Source of the DNA: Methanocella paludicola SANAE
GTDB lineage: Archaea; Halobacteriota; Methanocellia; Methanocellales; Methanocellaceae
Direction: 5' to 3'
NCBI RefSeq assembly: GCF_000011005.1
Contig: NC_013665.1
Coordinates: 2,271,501 to 2,335,500, forward strand
DNA length: 64,000 nt
Both the position numbers and the translations under genes were made by a program. This document shows positions 41,952 to 51,253 of this stretch, one piece after another (position 1 is the stretch's first letter; each line of letters opens with the position of its first letter). The notes under the pieces were generated by a model that was given only the letters and a program-made list of their open reading frames with translations, did not search any database and was not told where the DNA came from.

Positions 41952-42461
41952 TTACTTCACCTGGGTGGCATTCGAGGCCATAATTGTGAAATCGCGCCGC
42001 GTATCGTTCTTCAGGACAAATATCTCATCGAGAAGCTTTGTGTTCAGGCCAACGGACAGCTTATCAACATACGTGTATCCGAGCGTCACCCTGAAGGGCA
42101 CGTTCGCCTTGACCTCGAGGGAGTACGCCCCGCCATCGTCATACGTATCATACCGTACCGTCGGGTACTCGTCCCAGTAGTTCTTGTCCATGTAGCTGAC
42201 CTTGATCGTGCCGTAGACGTGCTCCCCCCCGATGACGGTCACGTTCCCGAAAAGCTTTACCATCTCCCCGTTCCAGGTCGTCGACGAAGGTGTGGGCGTC
42301 ACGGTAGCGACAGGCGTGGGAGTGGGCGAGGGAGGCACATAGGGCGCCGTCACGGTCACCGACGGGGCGGGCACGAGCGGGTTCGTGCATCCCGAGGAGG
42401 CCATCGCTAATGCTACAAAAGCAGACAGCAGGATACTCAGGAGGATGGCGCGCCTATTCAT
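41952..42461 (-). CDS. Lipoprotein, hypothetical
   Basis: This 169-residue protein has a signal peptide ending in a lipobox (ASSGC, about Cys25) and a Pro/Thr linker (PPSPTPTPVATVTPTPS). A beta-domain of about 115 residues follows, with KLFGNVTVIGGEHVYGTIKV at its start and an LGYTYVDKLSVGLN strand pair. It is probably anchored on the outer face of the membrane. No family was recognised. Confidence 0.65.
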   Translation of the reverse strand: MNRRAILLSILLSAFVALAMASSGCTNPLVPAPSVTVTAPYVPPSPTPTPVATVTPTPSSTTWNGEMVKLFGNVTVIGGEHVYGTIKVSYMDKNYWDEYPTVRYDTYDDGGAYSLEVKANVPFRVTLGYTYVDKLSVGLNTKLLDEIFVLKNDTRRDFTIMASNATQVK

Positions 42462-42520
42462 AGGTAAATCAAATATCGGCGAACAGATATAACGATGACG
42501 TTCGAAACGTCATAGGACGT

Positions 42521-43390
42521 TCAAGTCGTCAGCTCGCAGCCGTCCTCGGTGATGATCATCGTATGCTCCGCCTGGGAGACCAGGCCGTGCTGGTGCTCCA
42601 CGAGCACCGGGTAGCCGTGGACGATGCCCTGCCTCATCAGCGACGTCAGCGACCTGTCGACGAACTTACCGGTGAGCCAGCGCCGTGCGAATGGCAGGCC
42701 GTTGTACTCCAGTATCTGCTTGAGCAGCTCCCTTTCATGAGGCATGCGCACCGGCTTCACCTTCAGGAGGCTGAAGATCTCGATGAACGGGCCCTCGACC
42801 ACGATGCCGATGCCGTTCGTGGCGAAAGGCTCGATAGCGATGACCTGGCCGGCCTCCAGCGTCACGCCCTGCCCGATGCGCTTGTTCGGAATGGCCGGCT
42901 CCGAGTGCTGGACGTATCGCTCCAGGCCGTGGCCCGTAAGATTGTATACCGGCTTGAAACCGAAGCCCTCGATGGTCTCCTCGATGACGGCCCCGATCTC
43001 GCTGGTGTTCACGCCCGGCTTGACGATCTTGATGGCCTGCTCGAGGGCCGACCTGGACGCCTTGACGAGGTCCGGGTTGCCCGAAAGGTCGACGGTGACC
43101 GCCGTGTCGGCGATGTAGCCGTCGATGTGGACGCCGATGTCCACCTTGACCATATCGTCGCCGAACTCCCGCACGTCGTCGAGGCCCGGCGTGTCATGCG
43201 CGGCCTCCTGGTTGATGGAGATGTTCACGGGAAAGGCCGGCTTGCCGCCCTTCTCCACGATCTCCGCCTCGATGGCGTTCGCCACGTCCAGTAACTTAGC
43301 CCCCTTCTTTACCTTCGACACGGCGTTCTCCCTCACTTCTTTCAGGATCACGCCGGCCTTACGGTATTTCTCCAGTATCTCCGGATCCAT
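42521..43390 (-). CDS. map: Methionine aminopeptidase (type 2, archaeal)
   Basis: The 289-residue M24A enzyme removes N-terminal Met from nascent proteins. The dimetal ligands are visible: VKVDIGVHIDGYIAD (Asp pair), GHGLERYVQH (His), IAIEPFAT (Glu) and HTMIITEDG near the end. The type-2 insertion is present. Its ATG directly abuts the TGA of the upstream M24 dipeptidase (TGAATG), making a translationally coupled pair of related peptidases. Confidence 0.93.
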   Translation of the reverse strand: MDPEILEKYRKAGVILKEVRENAVSKVKKGAKLLDVANAIEAEIVEKGGKPAFPVNISINQEAAHDTPGLDDVREFGDDMVKVDIGVHIDGYIADTAVTVDLSGNPDLVKASRSALEQAIKIVKPGVNTSEIGAVIEETIEGFGFKPVYNLTGHGLERYVQHSEPAIPNKRIGQGVTLEAGQVIAIEPFATNGIGIVVEGPFIEIFSLLKVKPVRMPHERELLKQILEYNGLPFARRWLTGKFVDRSLTSLMRQGIVHGYPVLVEHQHGLVSQAEHTMIITEDGCELTT

Positions 43391-44542
43391 TCAGACCACC
43401 AGCTTCTTGGGCGCCTTTGTCAGGTTGATGTTGCCCTTATCCGTGACCACGACCATGTCCTCGATGCGTACTCCGCCGATGCCCTTGATGTACAGGCCCG
43501 GCTCGACGGTGACGACCTGCCCCGGCTTCAGGGGCTCGAGGCCCGCGTCGCCGATGGACGGGTACTCGTGGATGTTGATCCCCACGCCGTGGCCCGTCGA
43601 GTGGATGAATCCCTCGGCCGCGCCCGTCCTTGTCGTGCCGTAGCCGAGCTTCTCGAAGTAGTCGCAGACCATGTCGTGGACCTGCTTGCCCGTGACGCCG
43701 GCTTTGATCGCGTTCAGCGCCACGTTCTGCGCTCCCAGGACCGCGTCGTACATTTTTTGTACCTCGGGCGAGGGCCTGCCCTTGACGACCGTCCTCGTCA
43801 TGTCCGCCCAGTAGCGGCCCTTCTTGCCGTACGGGTAAATATCGATGACGATTGGCTCATTCTCTTTTATGGGCCCTGCCCCGGAAAAGTGCGGGTCAGC
43901 TGATCCCGGCCCTGCCGCCACGATGCTGTCCGTGGTATCGTAACCGTTCCTGACGAACACGAGGTCGACCTCGCTTTGCAGGAACTCCGAGGTAAGGGGC
44001 TTGCCCTCGTAATGTAGCACGCCGTTCACGGGCTTCGAGGCCTCGATGATGCTTATGGCGTGTTCCATGGCCATCTCGTTCACGGCCTGCGCCTTCTTGA
44101 TCTTCTCGATCTCGTCGGGCGCCTTGACCGAGCGGGCCTCGTCGAACAGCCGGGGCGCCGGGATGACCTCGATGCTCTTAGCCCTCAGCAGGTCGGCCGT
44201 CAATAACGGAAAATCGACCGGAACTCTCGCCTTTTTGATCTTTAAGGACGCGAAAATGGCGGCCAGCGTGTCGACCAGCGCCAGTTCGGGGTCACGGAGG
44301 GCCCTCAGCCGGCCCATGTAATCGTATTCTTCCATCGAATGAACGTTCTTGACCTTTGCCTCTTTCTTCGCCCTCTCGAACTCCATCTGGCTGACAAAGA
44401 GGTATTTCTTATCGTCCTGGCAGAGATAGACGAACCGGTCCGGGGCCAGGAATCCCGATGCATAGTACATATCCGCGCTGTGGTAGCTTTCACTTACGAG
44501 CAATATCGGCTCTCCACAGCCGCTTTTAGTTCCACTGCTCAT
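43391..44542 (-). CDS. Xaa-Pro dipeptidase/aminopeptidase (M24B)
   Basis: This 383-residue protein has a creatinase-like N-terminal domain (about 1-140) and a pita-bread catalytic domain. Its metal ligands are IDIYPYGKKGRYWADMTR (two Asp), STGHGVGINIHEYP (His), VTVEPGLYI and GVRIEDMVVVT (two Glu). It is expected to cleave the bond preceding proline in short peptides. It lies directly upstream of map, with no spacing. Confidence 0.9.
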   Translation of the reverse strand: MSSGTKSGCGEPILLVSESYHSADMYYASGFLAPDRFVYLCQDDKKYLFVSQMEFERAKKEAKVKNVHSMEEYDYMGRLRALRDPELALVDTLAAIFASLKIKKARVPVDFPLLTADLLRAKSIEVIPAPRLFDEARSVKAPDEIEKIKKAQAVNEMAMEHAISIIEASKPVNGVLHYEGKPLTSEFLQSEVDLVFVRNGYDTTDSIVAAGPGSADPHFSGAGPIKENEPIVIDIYPYGKKGRYWADMTRTVVKGRPSPEVQKMYDAVLGAQNVALNAIKAGVTGKQVHDMVCDYFEKLGYGTTRTGAAEGFIHSTGHGVGINIHEYPSIGDAGLEPLKPGQVVTVEPGLYIKGIGGVRIEDMVVVTDKGNINLTKAPKKLVV

Positions 44543-44594
44543 GTTATCCCGTATACAAAGCAGGCCTCATTGCTTAAAAAATTATGCCAGAGCC

Positions 44595-45653
44595 TCATTC
44601 TTTGGGCCCTTCCGCGGGAGGCCTGTTCAAGCGTATTAAATTCTCCTTACCCTTTTTGATCTTGATGATCGTGCCCTTCTCCTTGAGGTCCGAGAGCACC
44701 ATGCTCAGCTTGGACTTCGAAAAGTCGGTCTTCCTCACGAGGTCCGACTGGAACATCTGGCCGCCCGCCTCTTCAAGGTACCTGACGATGCGCTCCTCGT
44801 CGGACAGGAATCGGCCCTCGTCCGGCACCGGAAGCACCTCGGGCTCCGCAGTGCCAGCGTCGGGCATGATCAGATCGGGCACGGGGGGCGCCTCCACGGG
44901 CCGGGGCCTGCGATTCATGAAAAGGTATGCGGCCCCGAAGCCGAGGGCGGCCGAAACGGCCATGGCGGGGATCAGCATCCACCACTCGATGGCGAACGCC
45001 GCGGATGCCGTCTTTTGCATGATGATGGATGGTTCGCCAGACTGGAATAGCATGACGTCCGACACCGTGTCATTGGTCACGTCCACAGACCATTTGACCT
45101 GAGGCTGGTAAGATTTCTTATAATCGTACTGGTCCGGCGAAATGCTGTCGATCTCGTAGCCGGAGGGCAGCGTAAAGGAGATGGAGTCGCCCTCGCTCAA
45201 TAAGAAGCCGTCGACGAAAGAGTCCCCGACTTCCAGGGAATCGCCGCCGGTCATTGCGAAGCCGGTCCAGGTGAACTCGTAGCGGATGACGCCGTAAGAG
45301 CGGGAGGTGTTATCCAGCATGGCGTAGGGCTGATTTTTCTCGACCGACACTTCGACGTCGTTAACGGCCATGGCCCTGCCGATCGTTCCGCTGATCCTCG
45401 CCACGTAGTCCTTCATCCGGGCCTCGAACTCGGCAAGGTACTTATCCCTGCCCTGTGCTGCGATCGCGTCCCATTCGATGATGTCTTCCTGCGTATCCAG
45501 CGAGAACACTTTCTCGGTCGTCCACCGGGCGTCGCCGTTCGGGAACAGTTCGACCTTGACGACGGTCGACTGCGCCAGCGTGGGTGCCGCTAATGAGAGG
45601 GCACAGAGCAGCACGAGCGACATTACGGCCAATTTAATTAAGATGCGGGTCAT
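44595..45653 (-). CDS. Membrane-anchored winged-helix regulator
   Basis: This 352-residue protein has a signal peptide, an extracellular beta-rich domain of about 190 residues, one transmembrane helix (IEWWMLIPAMAVSAALGFGA) and a Pro-rich cytoplasmic linker. A C-terminal winged helix of about 65 residues follows: DEERIVRYLEEAGGQMFQSD, LVRKTDFSKSKLSMVLSDL and KEKGTIIKIKKGKENLI. The order places a DNA-binding domain in the cytoplasm and a sensor outside, as in one-component membrane regulators of methanogens. The signal and target genes are unknown. Confidence 0.78.
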   Translation of the reverse strand: MTRILIKLAVMSLVLLCALSLAAPTLAQSTVVKVELFPNGDARWTTEKVFSLDTQEDIIEWDAIAAQGRDKYLAEFEARMKDYVARISGTIGRAMAVNDVEVSVEKNQPYAMLDNTSRSYGVIRYEFTWTGFAMTGGDSLEVGDSFVDGFLLSEGDSISFTLPSGYEIDSISPDQYDYKKSYQPQVKWSVDVTNDTVSDVMLFQSGEPSIIMQKTASAAFAIEWWMLIPAMAVSAALGFGAAYLFMNRRPRPVEAPPVPDLIMPDAGTAEPEVLPVPDEGRFLSDEERIVRYLEEAGGQMFQSDLVRKTDFSKSKLSMVLSDLKEKGTIIKIKKGKENLIRLNRPPAEGPKE

Positions 45654-45775
45654 CCTTATCCTTTACAGATTTATTCGATAACTTAGACACTGTTTATCAA
45701 TTAATTCATATATCCTTTGCCGTCCGGCCACCATGGAAAAAATTGAATACATCGACGGGCATAAGTTGCAGCGAC

Positions 45776-47371
45776 ATGGATAAAGTGAGTGCTGCCTGCC
45801 GGGAGCTGGTCTCGCTTATTGTTTCGGGGGACGTATCCACCCAGGCCGAGCTAAATAAGGCCAAGAAGATGGTGAGCATAGCCCATGGCCTGTCCAGCCT
45901 GCCTCGCAACTCCGACATACTAAGGGAGGCCGGCGAGGACTATGATGCCGTGCTCGGGATACTCCAGAAGCGCCCTGTGCGGACGATGTCGGGCGTGGCC
46001 GTCGTGGCGGTCATGACCTCCCCGCACAAGTGCCCGCACGGCAAGTGCGTACCGTGCCCGGGCGGCGTGGACTCGGTGTTCAACTCGCCCCAGAGCTACA
46101 CGGGCGCAGAGCCGGCGGCGCTGCGGGCCATCCAGGAGAACTACGACCCGTACCGCCAGGTCACCGCCCGCCTGAGCCAGCTACGGCAAATAGGCCACGA
46201 GCTGGACAAGGCCGAGCTGATCGTCATGGGCGGCACCATCACGGCCCGGCCGCTGGACTACCAGCAGTGGTTCGTGAAGCGCTGCCTGGACGCGATGAAC
46301 GACTTTGGCGTCGACCCTGTTCATACTAAATACCTGGAGGACGCCCAGGCGGCGAACGAGGAAGCTGCGGTCAGGGACGTCGCGATGACGTTCGAGACCC
46401 GGCCCGACTGGTGCCGCACGGCGCACATCGACCGCATGCTGGACATGGGCGTGACGAAGGTCGAATTAGGCGTGCAGAGCACGTACGATTTCATCTTAAA
46501 GCGCATCGAGCGCGGCCACACGGTGGCCGACAGCGAAGAGGCGAACCGGGCGCTCCGGGACTCGGCCATCAAGGTCGGGTTCCACATGATGCCCGGGCTG
46601 CCGGGCTCGGGCTTCGACAGGGACCTGCGCATGTTCGAGGCGGTGTTCAGCGACCCGCGCTTTTGCCCCGATTACCTGAAGATCTACCCCACGCTCGTCA
46701 CCAGAGGCACGAGGCTATACGACATGTGGGAGCGGGGCGAGTATACGCCCTATTCGAGCGAAGAAGCGGCCCTGCTGCTGGCCAGGATGAAGGAGCGCCT
46801 GCCGAAGTGGGTGCGGCTCCAGCGGATCCAGCGGGACATCCCGGTAAAGCACATTGCCGCCGGCGTCGTCAAGAGCAACGTGAGGCAACTCGCCGGGGAT
46901 ATCCTCCGCAGCGAGGGAAAGGAATGCCGCTGCATCCGGTGCCGGGAGATCGGGCACAAGGCCATGAAGGGCCTGAAAGGAGACCCGGGCTCGGTGAGGC
47001 TCGACGTGGTAAAATACGAGGCCTGCGGAGGCGCCGAACACTTCATATCATTCGAGGAGCCGAACATCGACGCGCTCGTCGGCTTCACCAGGCTCCGGTT
47101 CCCCTCGAGGCCCCATCGCCCGGAGCTTGAGAACGCCGCGCTGGTCAGGGAGTTGCACGTCTACGGCAGGATGGTGCCCATAGGCCAGAGCAACGAAAAC
47201 TGGCAGCATAGGGGCTATGGCGTTGAGCTATTGAGCAAGGCGACGGACATGGCGAGAGATGCGGGCTACGGGAAGCTGGCGGTCATGAGCGGCATCGGCG
47301 CCAGGCCGTATTATAAGAAGCTCGGGTTCGAGAGGGACGGCCCCTTTATGTCCATACGTATACGGGCCTGA
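45776..47371 (+). CDS. elp3: Elp3 tRNA-modifying radical SAM/GNAT enzyme
   Basis: The 531-residue enzyme makes the carboxymethyl modification of wobble uridine-34 in tRNA. The radical SAM motif is SPHKCPHGKCVPCPGG, with Cys at the expected positions, and GTITARPLDYQQWFV, VELGVQST and MMPGLPG follow. The C-terminal GNAT acetyltransferase has VRELHVYGRM, QHRGYGVELL and the terminal YYKKLGFERDGPFM. The ATG at 45776 is used; a TTG 11 codons upstream is unlikely. It is divergent from the winged-helix regulator. Confidence 0.95.
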   Translation: MDKVSAACRELVSLIVSGDVSTQAELNKAKKMVSIAHGLSSLPRNSDILREAGEDYDAVLGILQKRPVRTMSGVAVVAVMTSPHKCPHGKCVPCPGGVDSVFNSPQSYTGAEPAALRAIQENYDPYRQVTARLSQLRQIGHELDKAELIVMGGTITARPLDYQQWFVKRCLDAMNDFGVDPVHTKYLEDAQAANEEAAVRDVAMTFETRPDWCRTAHIDRMLDMGVTKVELGVQSTYDFILKRIERGHTVADSEEANRALRDSAIKVGFHMMPGLPGSGFDRDLRMFEAVFSDPRFCPDYLKIYPTLVTRGTRLYDMWERGEYTPYSSEEAALLLARMKERLPKWVRLQRIQRDIPVKHIAAGVVKSNVRQLAGDILRSEGKECRCIRCREIGHKAMKGLKGDPGSVRLDVVKYEACGGAEHFISFEEPNIDALVGFTRLRFPSRPHRPELENAALVRELHVYGRMVPIGQSNENWQHRGYGVELLSKATDMARDAGYGKLAVMSGIGARPYYKKLGFERDGPFMSIRIRA

Positions 47372-47400
47372 CGTTCAATAAATCATAATTTATATGGCAA

Positions 47401-47422
47401 ATATTAAATATATTTAATATTA
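47401..47422. promoter_or_regulatory. Perfect 22-bp palindrome in the promoter of the TPR-rubrerythrin pair
   Basis: AATATTAAATA (47401-47411) is followed immediately by its exact complement TATTTAATATT (47412-47422). It lies 11 bases before the GTG start of the next gene, overlapping the probable core promoter or start site, so it could be an operator as well as supply the TATA box. Confidence 0.5.
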
Positions 47423-47433
47423 TTTATTTATGT

Positions 47434-49368
47434 GTGAAGCTTCTACCGGCCGCCCTCATTCGCCCTAACGGGCAGGTATCTAAGGCTCAGGCGCCGAAAA
47501 AGGCGGAGCCTGAAATAAGCACGGCCGCGGCGGCCGCGCTAGCGCTGCTGGCGGTCGCCGGCGTGTTCATCGTCGGCGAAGCCTACCTGTCACGCATCAT
47601 CCTGACCGCGGACGAGAGGGGCGCCCTTCTCAATACGCTGCTGCTCTGCGACGTGGTCGTCCTCGGCTTTGCGCTGCTCACCACGGCCCTTCTCGGGTAC
47701 TTTTACTCTGCCCGCTATGGCAAGCACCGAGGCCTCCTGAGCCCGGGCAGGTCTGCCCTCTTCGGCGCCATGATGGCACTGCCGATCATTTACATCGCCA
47801 GCGATCTCGCGTTCAAGCCAGAATATTTCGCAGGCTTCGAGGCCGAGCTGGCGCTGGGGCTGTCCGCCATGGGCATCGCCGGCCTTGCATTGTGCTGCAC
47901 CGAGATGCTCGAGCACGCCAGGCCTGACCGCATCCTGTCCCGCTACCTGGAAGAGATACGGGGCCAGTTCATGGAGCGGGAGGGCCCGGCCGGGCCTGCC
48001 GCATTGCAGAGGCCGGTATTTAGAGGGAACTCGGGCCTTGGCCTTATGGCGATGATCGACAGGCTTTGCCAGAGGGGCGACGGCGAGGCCGTTGTCCGTG
48101 CGCTCGAAGAGATAAAAGCGCCCGCGCTGGAGCCGGCGAAAAGCGCCCGGAGCATTGCCCTTGCCGCGTCCATGGTATCCCTCATCGGCGAGACGGCGGC
48201 CGCGGGAGCGAAGCACGGGAGGCACGAGGTCGTCTACCGTGCCCTGGACACGCTGGCGGACGTTGCCGTTTCCTCTCCCCACGACGGCACGGCCTCGCTG
48301 GCGTTCAGGTCGCTGGGAGGCGCCTTTAACGCGTGCTGCATAGACCTGGACGAGCGGACGCTGAACCGGCTCGAGACGAAGATGATGGAGACGTATACCT
48401 CTGTGTACGACCGCACGGGACGCGGAGAGGCACTTGAGCTGGCCGCGGCGATGGCCGAGAAGGCGTCCGCCACCCGCATGTTCGTCACCGAGGAGTACGA
48501 CGGCGTGCTCTACATCTCCGGAGGCGTTTATCGCAGGCTCGCCGAGGCCGGCGATTCCGAGGAGTACGCGAATAAGGCCCTCATGGCGCTATTCGAGGCG
48601 CTTACGGCCCGGACCGCCGAGGCCAGCCCGCTCGACCACGCCTGTATCAAGGGCGAGATGGGCCGGGCTTACCTGGCGCTGGCGAAAGCGAAGAACCCGG
48701 TGAAGGCCTATAAAAGCGCGGCGCAGGCCTTCGAGGACGCGGGCAGGCTCCTCGATGCCAAGATATATCCATGGGACTCGGCCCTGTACCGGGGCAGGGC
48801 GGCCGGAGCCTACACCTTCCTGGCGGATGAGTACTGCCGCAGCCGGCGCTATGACGATGCCATCCAGGCGGCCCGCAGCGCCCTGGCGCTATACCCCGAC
48901 GTCCTGAAGTTCTTCGAAAAGCGCTCCCCGGAGGACTATATGGAGGCTTCCTCGAACATGGGCTTCGCCCACACCATCGTCAGCGAGGTCTACCTCAAGT
49001 CCCGGATGTTCGACCTGTCCCTGCAGCACGCCGCGAGTGCCCTTAACGCGTACTCCTCGTCCGCAAAAGCCCTCGACCCAAAGGCTATGCCAGAGCGCTA
49101 CGCGTTCCTGAAGACCTGCATCGGGCAGACCCATGCGAACATGGCGGAGATCCACTTCCGCGAGAAGCGCTACGAGAGCGCCATCAGCGCGTGCGACGGC
49201 GCCATCGCCGCCTACAACGAGGCCATCCGCATCTATGACGAGCGTAAGAAAGATAAGCCCGCTTCCGCGGCCAGGAAGCACCTCAAGAAGGCCAATGACC
49301 TGTTCAGCACGATGATGCGCATCGGGGTGGCCGATAGTAAGCCGCTGGCGCCGGTGGCCGAGATATGA
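47434..49368 (+). CDS. Membrane protein with TPR-like repeat domain
   Basis: This 644-residue protein has a short basic start (GTG, MKLLPAALIRPNGQ), four predicted transmembrane helices (about 32-50, 66-90, 110-128, 138-158), and a long cytoplasmic helical part. Its tail has TPR-like pairs: YLALAKAKNPVKAYKSAAQA, YRSRRYDDAIQAARSAL-like and MAEIHFREKRYESAISACDG. It is probably a scaffold or sensor; there is no enzymatic motif. The stop overlaps the rubrerythrin start by four bases. An ATG just upstream is out of frame. Confidence 0.7.
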   Translation: MKLLPAALIRPNGQVSKAQAPKKAEPEISTAAAAALALLAVAGVFIVGEAYLSRIILTADERGALLNTLLLCDVVVLGFALLTTALLGYFYSARYGKHRGLLSPGRSALFGAMMALPIIYIASDLAFKPEYFAGFEAELALGLSAMGIAGLALCCTEMLEHARPDRILSRYLEEIRGQFMEREGPAGPAALQRPVFRGNSGLGLMAMIDRLCQRGDGEAVVRALEEIKAPALEPAKSARSIALAASMVSLIGETAAAGAKHGRHEVVYRALDTLADVAVSSPHDGTASLAFRSLGGAFNACCIDLDERTLNRLETKMMETYTSVYDRTGRGEALELAAAMAEKASATRMFVTEEYDGVLYISGGVYRRLAEAGDSEEYANKALMALFEALTARTAEASPLDHACIKGEMGRAYLALAKAKNPVKAYKSAAQAFEDAGRLLDAKIYPWDSALYRGRAAGAYTFLADEYCRSRRYDDAIQAARSALALYPDVLKFFEKRSPEDYMEASSNMGFAHTIVSEVYLKSRMFDLSLQHAASALNAYSSSAKALDPKAMPERYAFLKTCIGQTHANMAEIHFREKRYESAISACDGAIAAYNEAIRIYDERKKDKPASAARKHLKKANDLFSTMMRIGVADSKPLAPVAEI

Positions 49369-49916
49369 AAAGGGCCACGGCTCAAAGCATGAGGAACGCC
49401 TTCGGCGCCGAGTGCGCTGCGCACATGCGCTATCTGCTTTTTTCTGATCAGGCAGCTTTTGAGAATTTCCCCAACATCGCCCGGCTTTTTCGCGCCCTCG
49501 CATTTTCCGAGAAGGTTCACGCATCATCCCACTACCGTCAGACAAAGGAGCTGCTTGGCGAATATTGTGTAAATTTTTCAGCGCCGTTCATTCTGAATCG
49601 CACCGTCGATAACCTGACTAAAGCGTTCGAGAGCGAGAAGGAGGAGAGCGAGGAATATTACCAGCCCCTGGCCGCCGGCGCCCGGTCCCAGGGAGAGATG
49701 CACGCCGCCCAGAGCTTCGAGTGGTTGGCGCAGGTGGAAAAAGCGCACTCGGACATGGTACGACGAGCGCTCGATGCGCTGGAGCACGCAGCCGAAGACC
49801 CGGAGATCGGTGAGCTCTACGTCTGCGACATTTGCGGGCTCGTCATGGAGGAAAAACCGCCCGAGAACTGCCCGGTGTGCAGGGCAAAGCAATTCAGGTT
49901 CCGGCTCATAGAATGA
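49365..49916 (+). CDS. Rubrerythrin
   Basis: The 183-residue protein has an N-terminal ferritin-like diiron domain with Glu ligands (NAFGAECAAHMRYLLF, AFSEKVHASSHYRQT, GEMHAAQSFEWLAQVEKAH) and a C-terminal rubredoxin domain (YVCDICGLVMEEKPPENCPV then C). It reduces hydrogen peroxide in anaerobes. ATGA overlap with the TPR membrane gene indicates coupled translation, an unusual partner for rubrerythrin. Confidence 0.92.
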   Translation: MKRATAQSMRNAFGAECAAHMRYLLFSDQAAFENFPNIARLFRALAFSEKVHASSHYRQTKELLGEYCVNFSAPFILNRTVDNLTKAFESEKEESEEYYQPLAAGARSQGEMHAAQSFEWLAQVEKAHSDMVRRALDALEHAAEDPEIGELYVCDICGLVMEEKPPENCPVCRAKQFRFRLIE

Positions 49917-49987
49917 GCAAGCGATGAACCATAAATTAAATACTGGTACCGGCCATAGTATCTACAAAAATAGAAGTTGTGTTTACC

Positions 49988-51181
49988 ATGTCCATACTCA
50001 TAGCGCTGGCCGGGAAGCCGAACTGCGGCAAATCCACCTTCTTCAAGGCCGCTACGCTCGCGGACGTCGAGATAGCGAATTATCCCTTTACGACCATCAA
50101 GCCCAACCTGGGCGTCTCTTATGTCAGGGCAAAGTGCCCCTGCAAGGAATTACACCTGACCTGCCCGAAGTGCTCGGACGGCGAGCGCTTCATCGCAGTA
50201 GAGCTGCTCGACGTGGCCGGGCTGGTGCCCGAGGCGCACAAGGGTAAGGGCCTCGGCAACGCTTTCCTGGACGATATGCGACAGGCGCAGGCCATCATCC
50301 ACGTCATCGACGCCAGCGGAGGCACGGACATCGAGGGGAACGTCGTGCCGGTAGGCACGCACGACCCGCTGGACGACATCAAATTCCTCGAGACCGAGAT
50401 CACCATGTGGATGTTCGGCATCCTCCACAAGAACTGGGTCAAGCTCTCCCGTAAGGCGTCCGCATCGGGCGAGAAGATCGAGGACGTCATCGCCGAGCAG
50501 TTCGCCGGGCTGGGCATCGATAACGTAATGGCCAAGCAGGCATTGCTCGAGACGGGCCTTGTGGACAAGCACATCGTGAACTGGACGGAGCCGGAGATGA
50601 TCGAGCTCTCCGATCTCCTTAGAAAGATCAGCAAACCCCTGGTCATAGCGGCCAACAAGGCCGACATCGCCCCGCCCCAGAACCTTGAGAAGCTCAAAGG
50701 CCTGGAGAAGGACGGCTACAGGGTCATCGCGTGCAGCGCCGGCATCGAGCTCGCCTTACGGAACGCTGCAAGCCACGGGTTCATCCAGTACCTCCCGGGC
50801 GATAAGGACTTCACCATAAAGAACCCCGAGAAGCTTAACCCCGCGCAGAAGGGGGCCCTGGAGAAAATGAGGGAGTTCCTCAAGAAGAACGACGGCACGG
50901 GCATCCAGAAATGCCTCAACGAGGTCGTGTTCGGCCTTCTGGGCTACATCGTGGCCTACCCGGTGGAGGACGAGAGCAAGTTCACCGATAAGAGCGGCAA
51001 CGTGCTCCCCGACGCTTTCTTAATTAAGAAGGGCTCTACGGCCCGGGACCTGGCCTTCCGGGTGCACACGCAGATCGGCGAGTCGTTCCTGTTCGGCATC
51101 AACGCCCGCACAAAGATGAGGCTGGGCGACAAGTACGAGCTCCAGGATAACGATATTATCAAGATAACTTCTACCAAGTAG
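49988..51181 (+). CDS. YchF/Ola1-type redox-regulated GTPase/ATPase
   Basis: The 397-residue P-loop protein has G1 LAGKPNCGKSTFFKA, G3 ELLDVAGLVPEAHKGKG, the NKAD of G4 (AANKADIAPP) and a C-terminal TGS domain (TARDLAFRVHTQIGESF). It is an Obg-superfamily ribosome-associated protein; related members prefer ATP. The ATG at 49988 (MSILIALAGKP) is used; a GTG three codons upstream is in frame. TATA candidates lie near 49930-49945. Confidence 0.95.
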   Translation: MSILIALAGKPNCGKSTFFKAATLADVEIANYPFTTIKPNLGVSYVRAKCPCKELHLTCPKCSDGERFIAVELLDVAGLVPEAHKGKGLGNAFLDDMRQAQAIIHVIDASGGTDIEGNVVPVGTHDPLDDIKFLETEITMWMFGILHKNWVKLSRKASASGEKIEDVIAEQFAGLGIDNVMAKQALLETGLVDKHIVNWTEPEMIELSDLLRKISKPLVIAANKADIAPPQNLEKLKGLEKDGYRVIACSAGIELALRNAASHGFIQYLPGDKDFTIKNPEKLNPAQKGALEKMREFLKKNDGTGIQKCLNEVVFGLLGYIVAYPVEDESKFTDKSGNVLPDAFLIKKGSTARDLAFRVHTQIGESFLFGINARTKMRLGDKYELQDNDIIKITSTK

Positions 51182-51253
51182 CCGCTGATAGACCAGCATA
51201 TATTTATTTAAATATCACAGCATACAGTAGAACAGCATAGCTAAGTGATCCTT

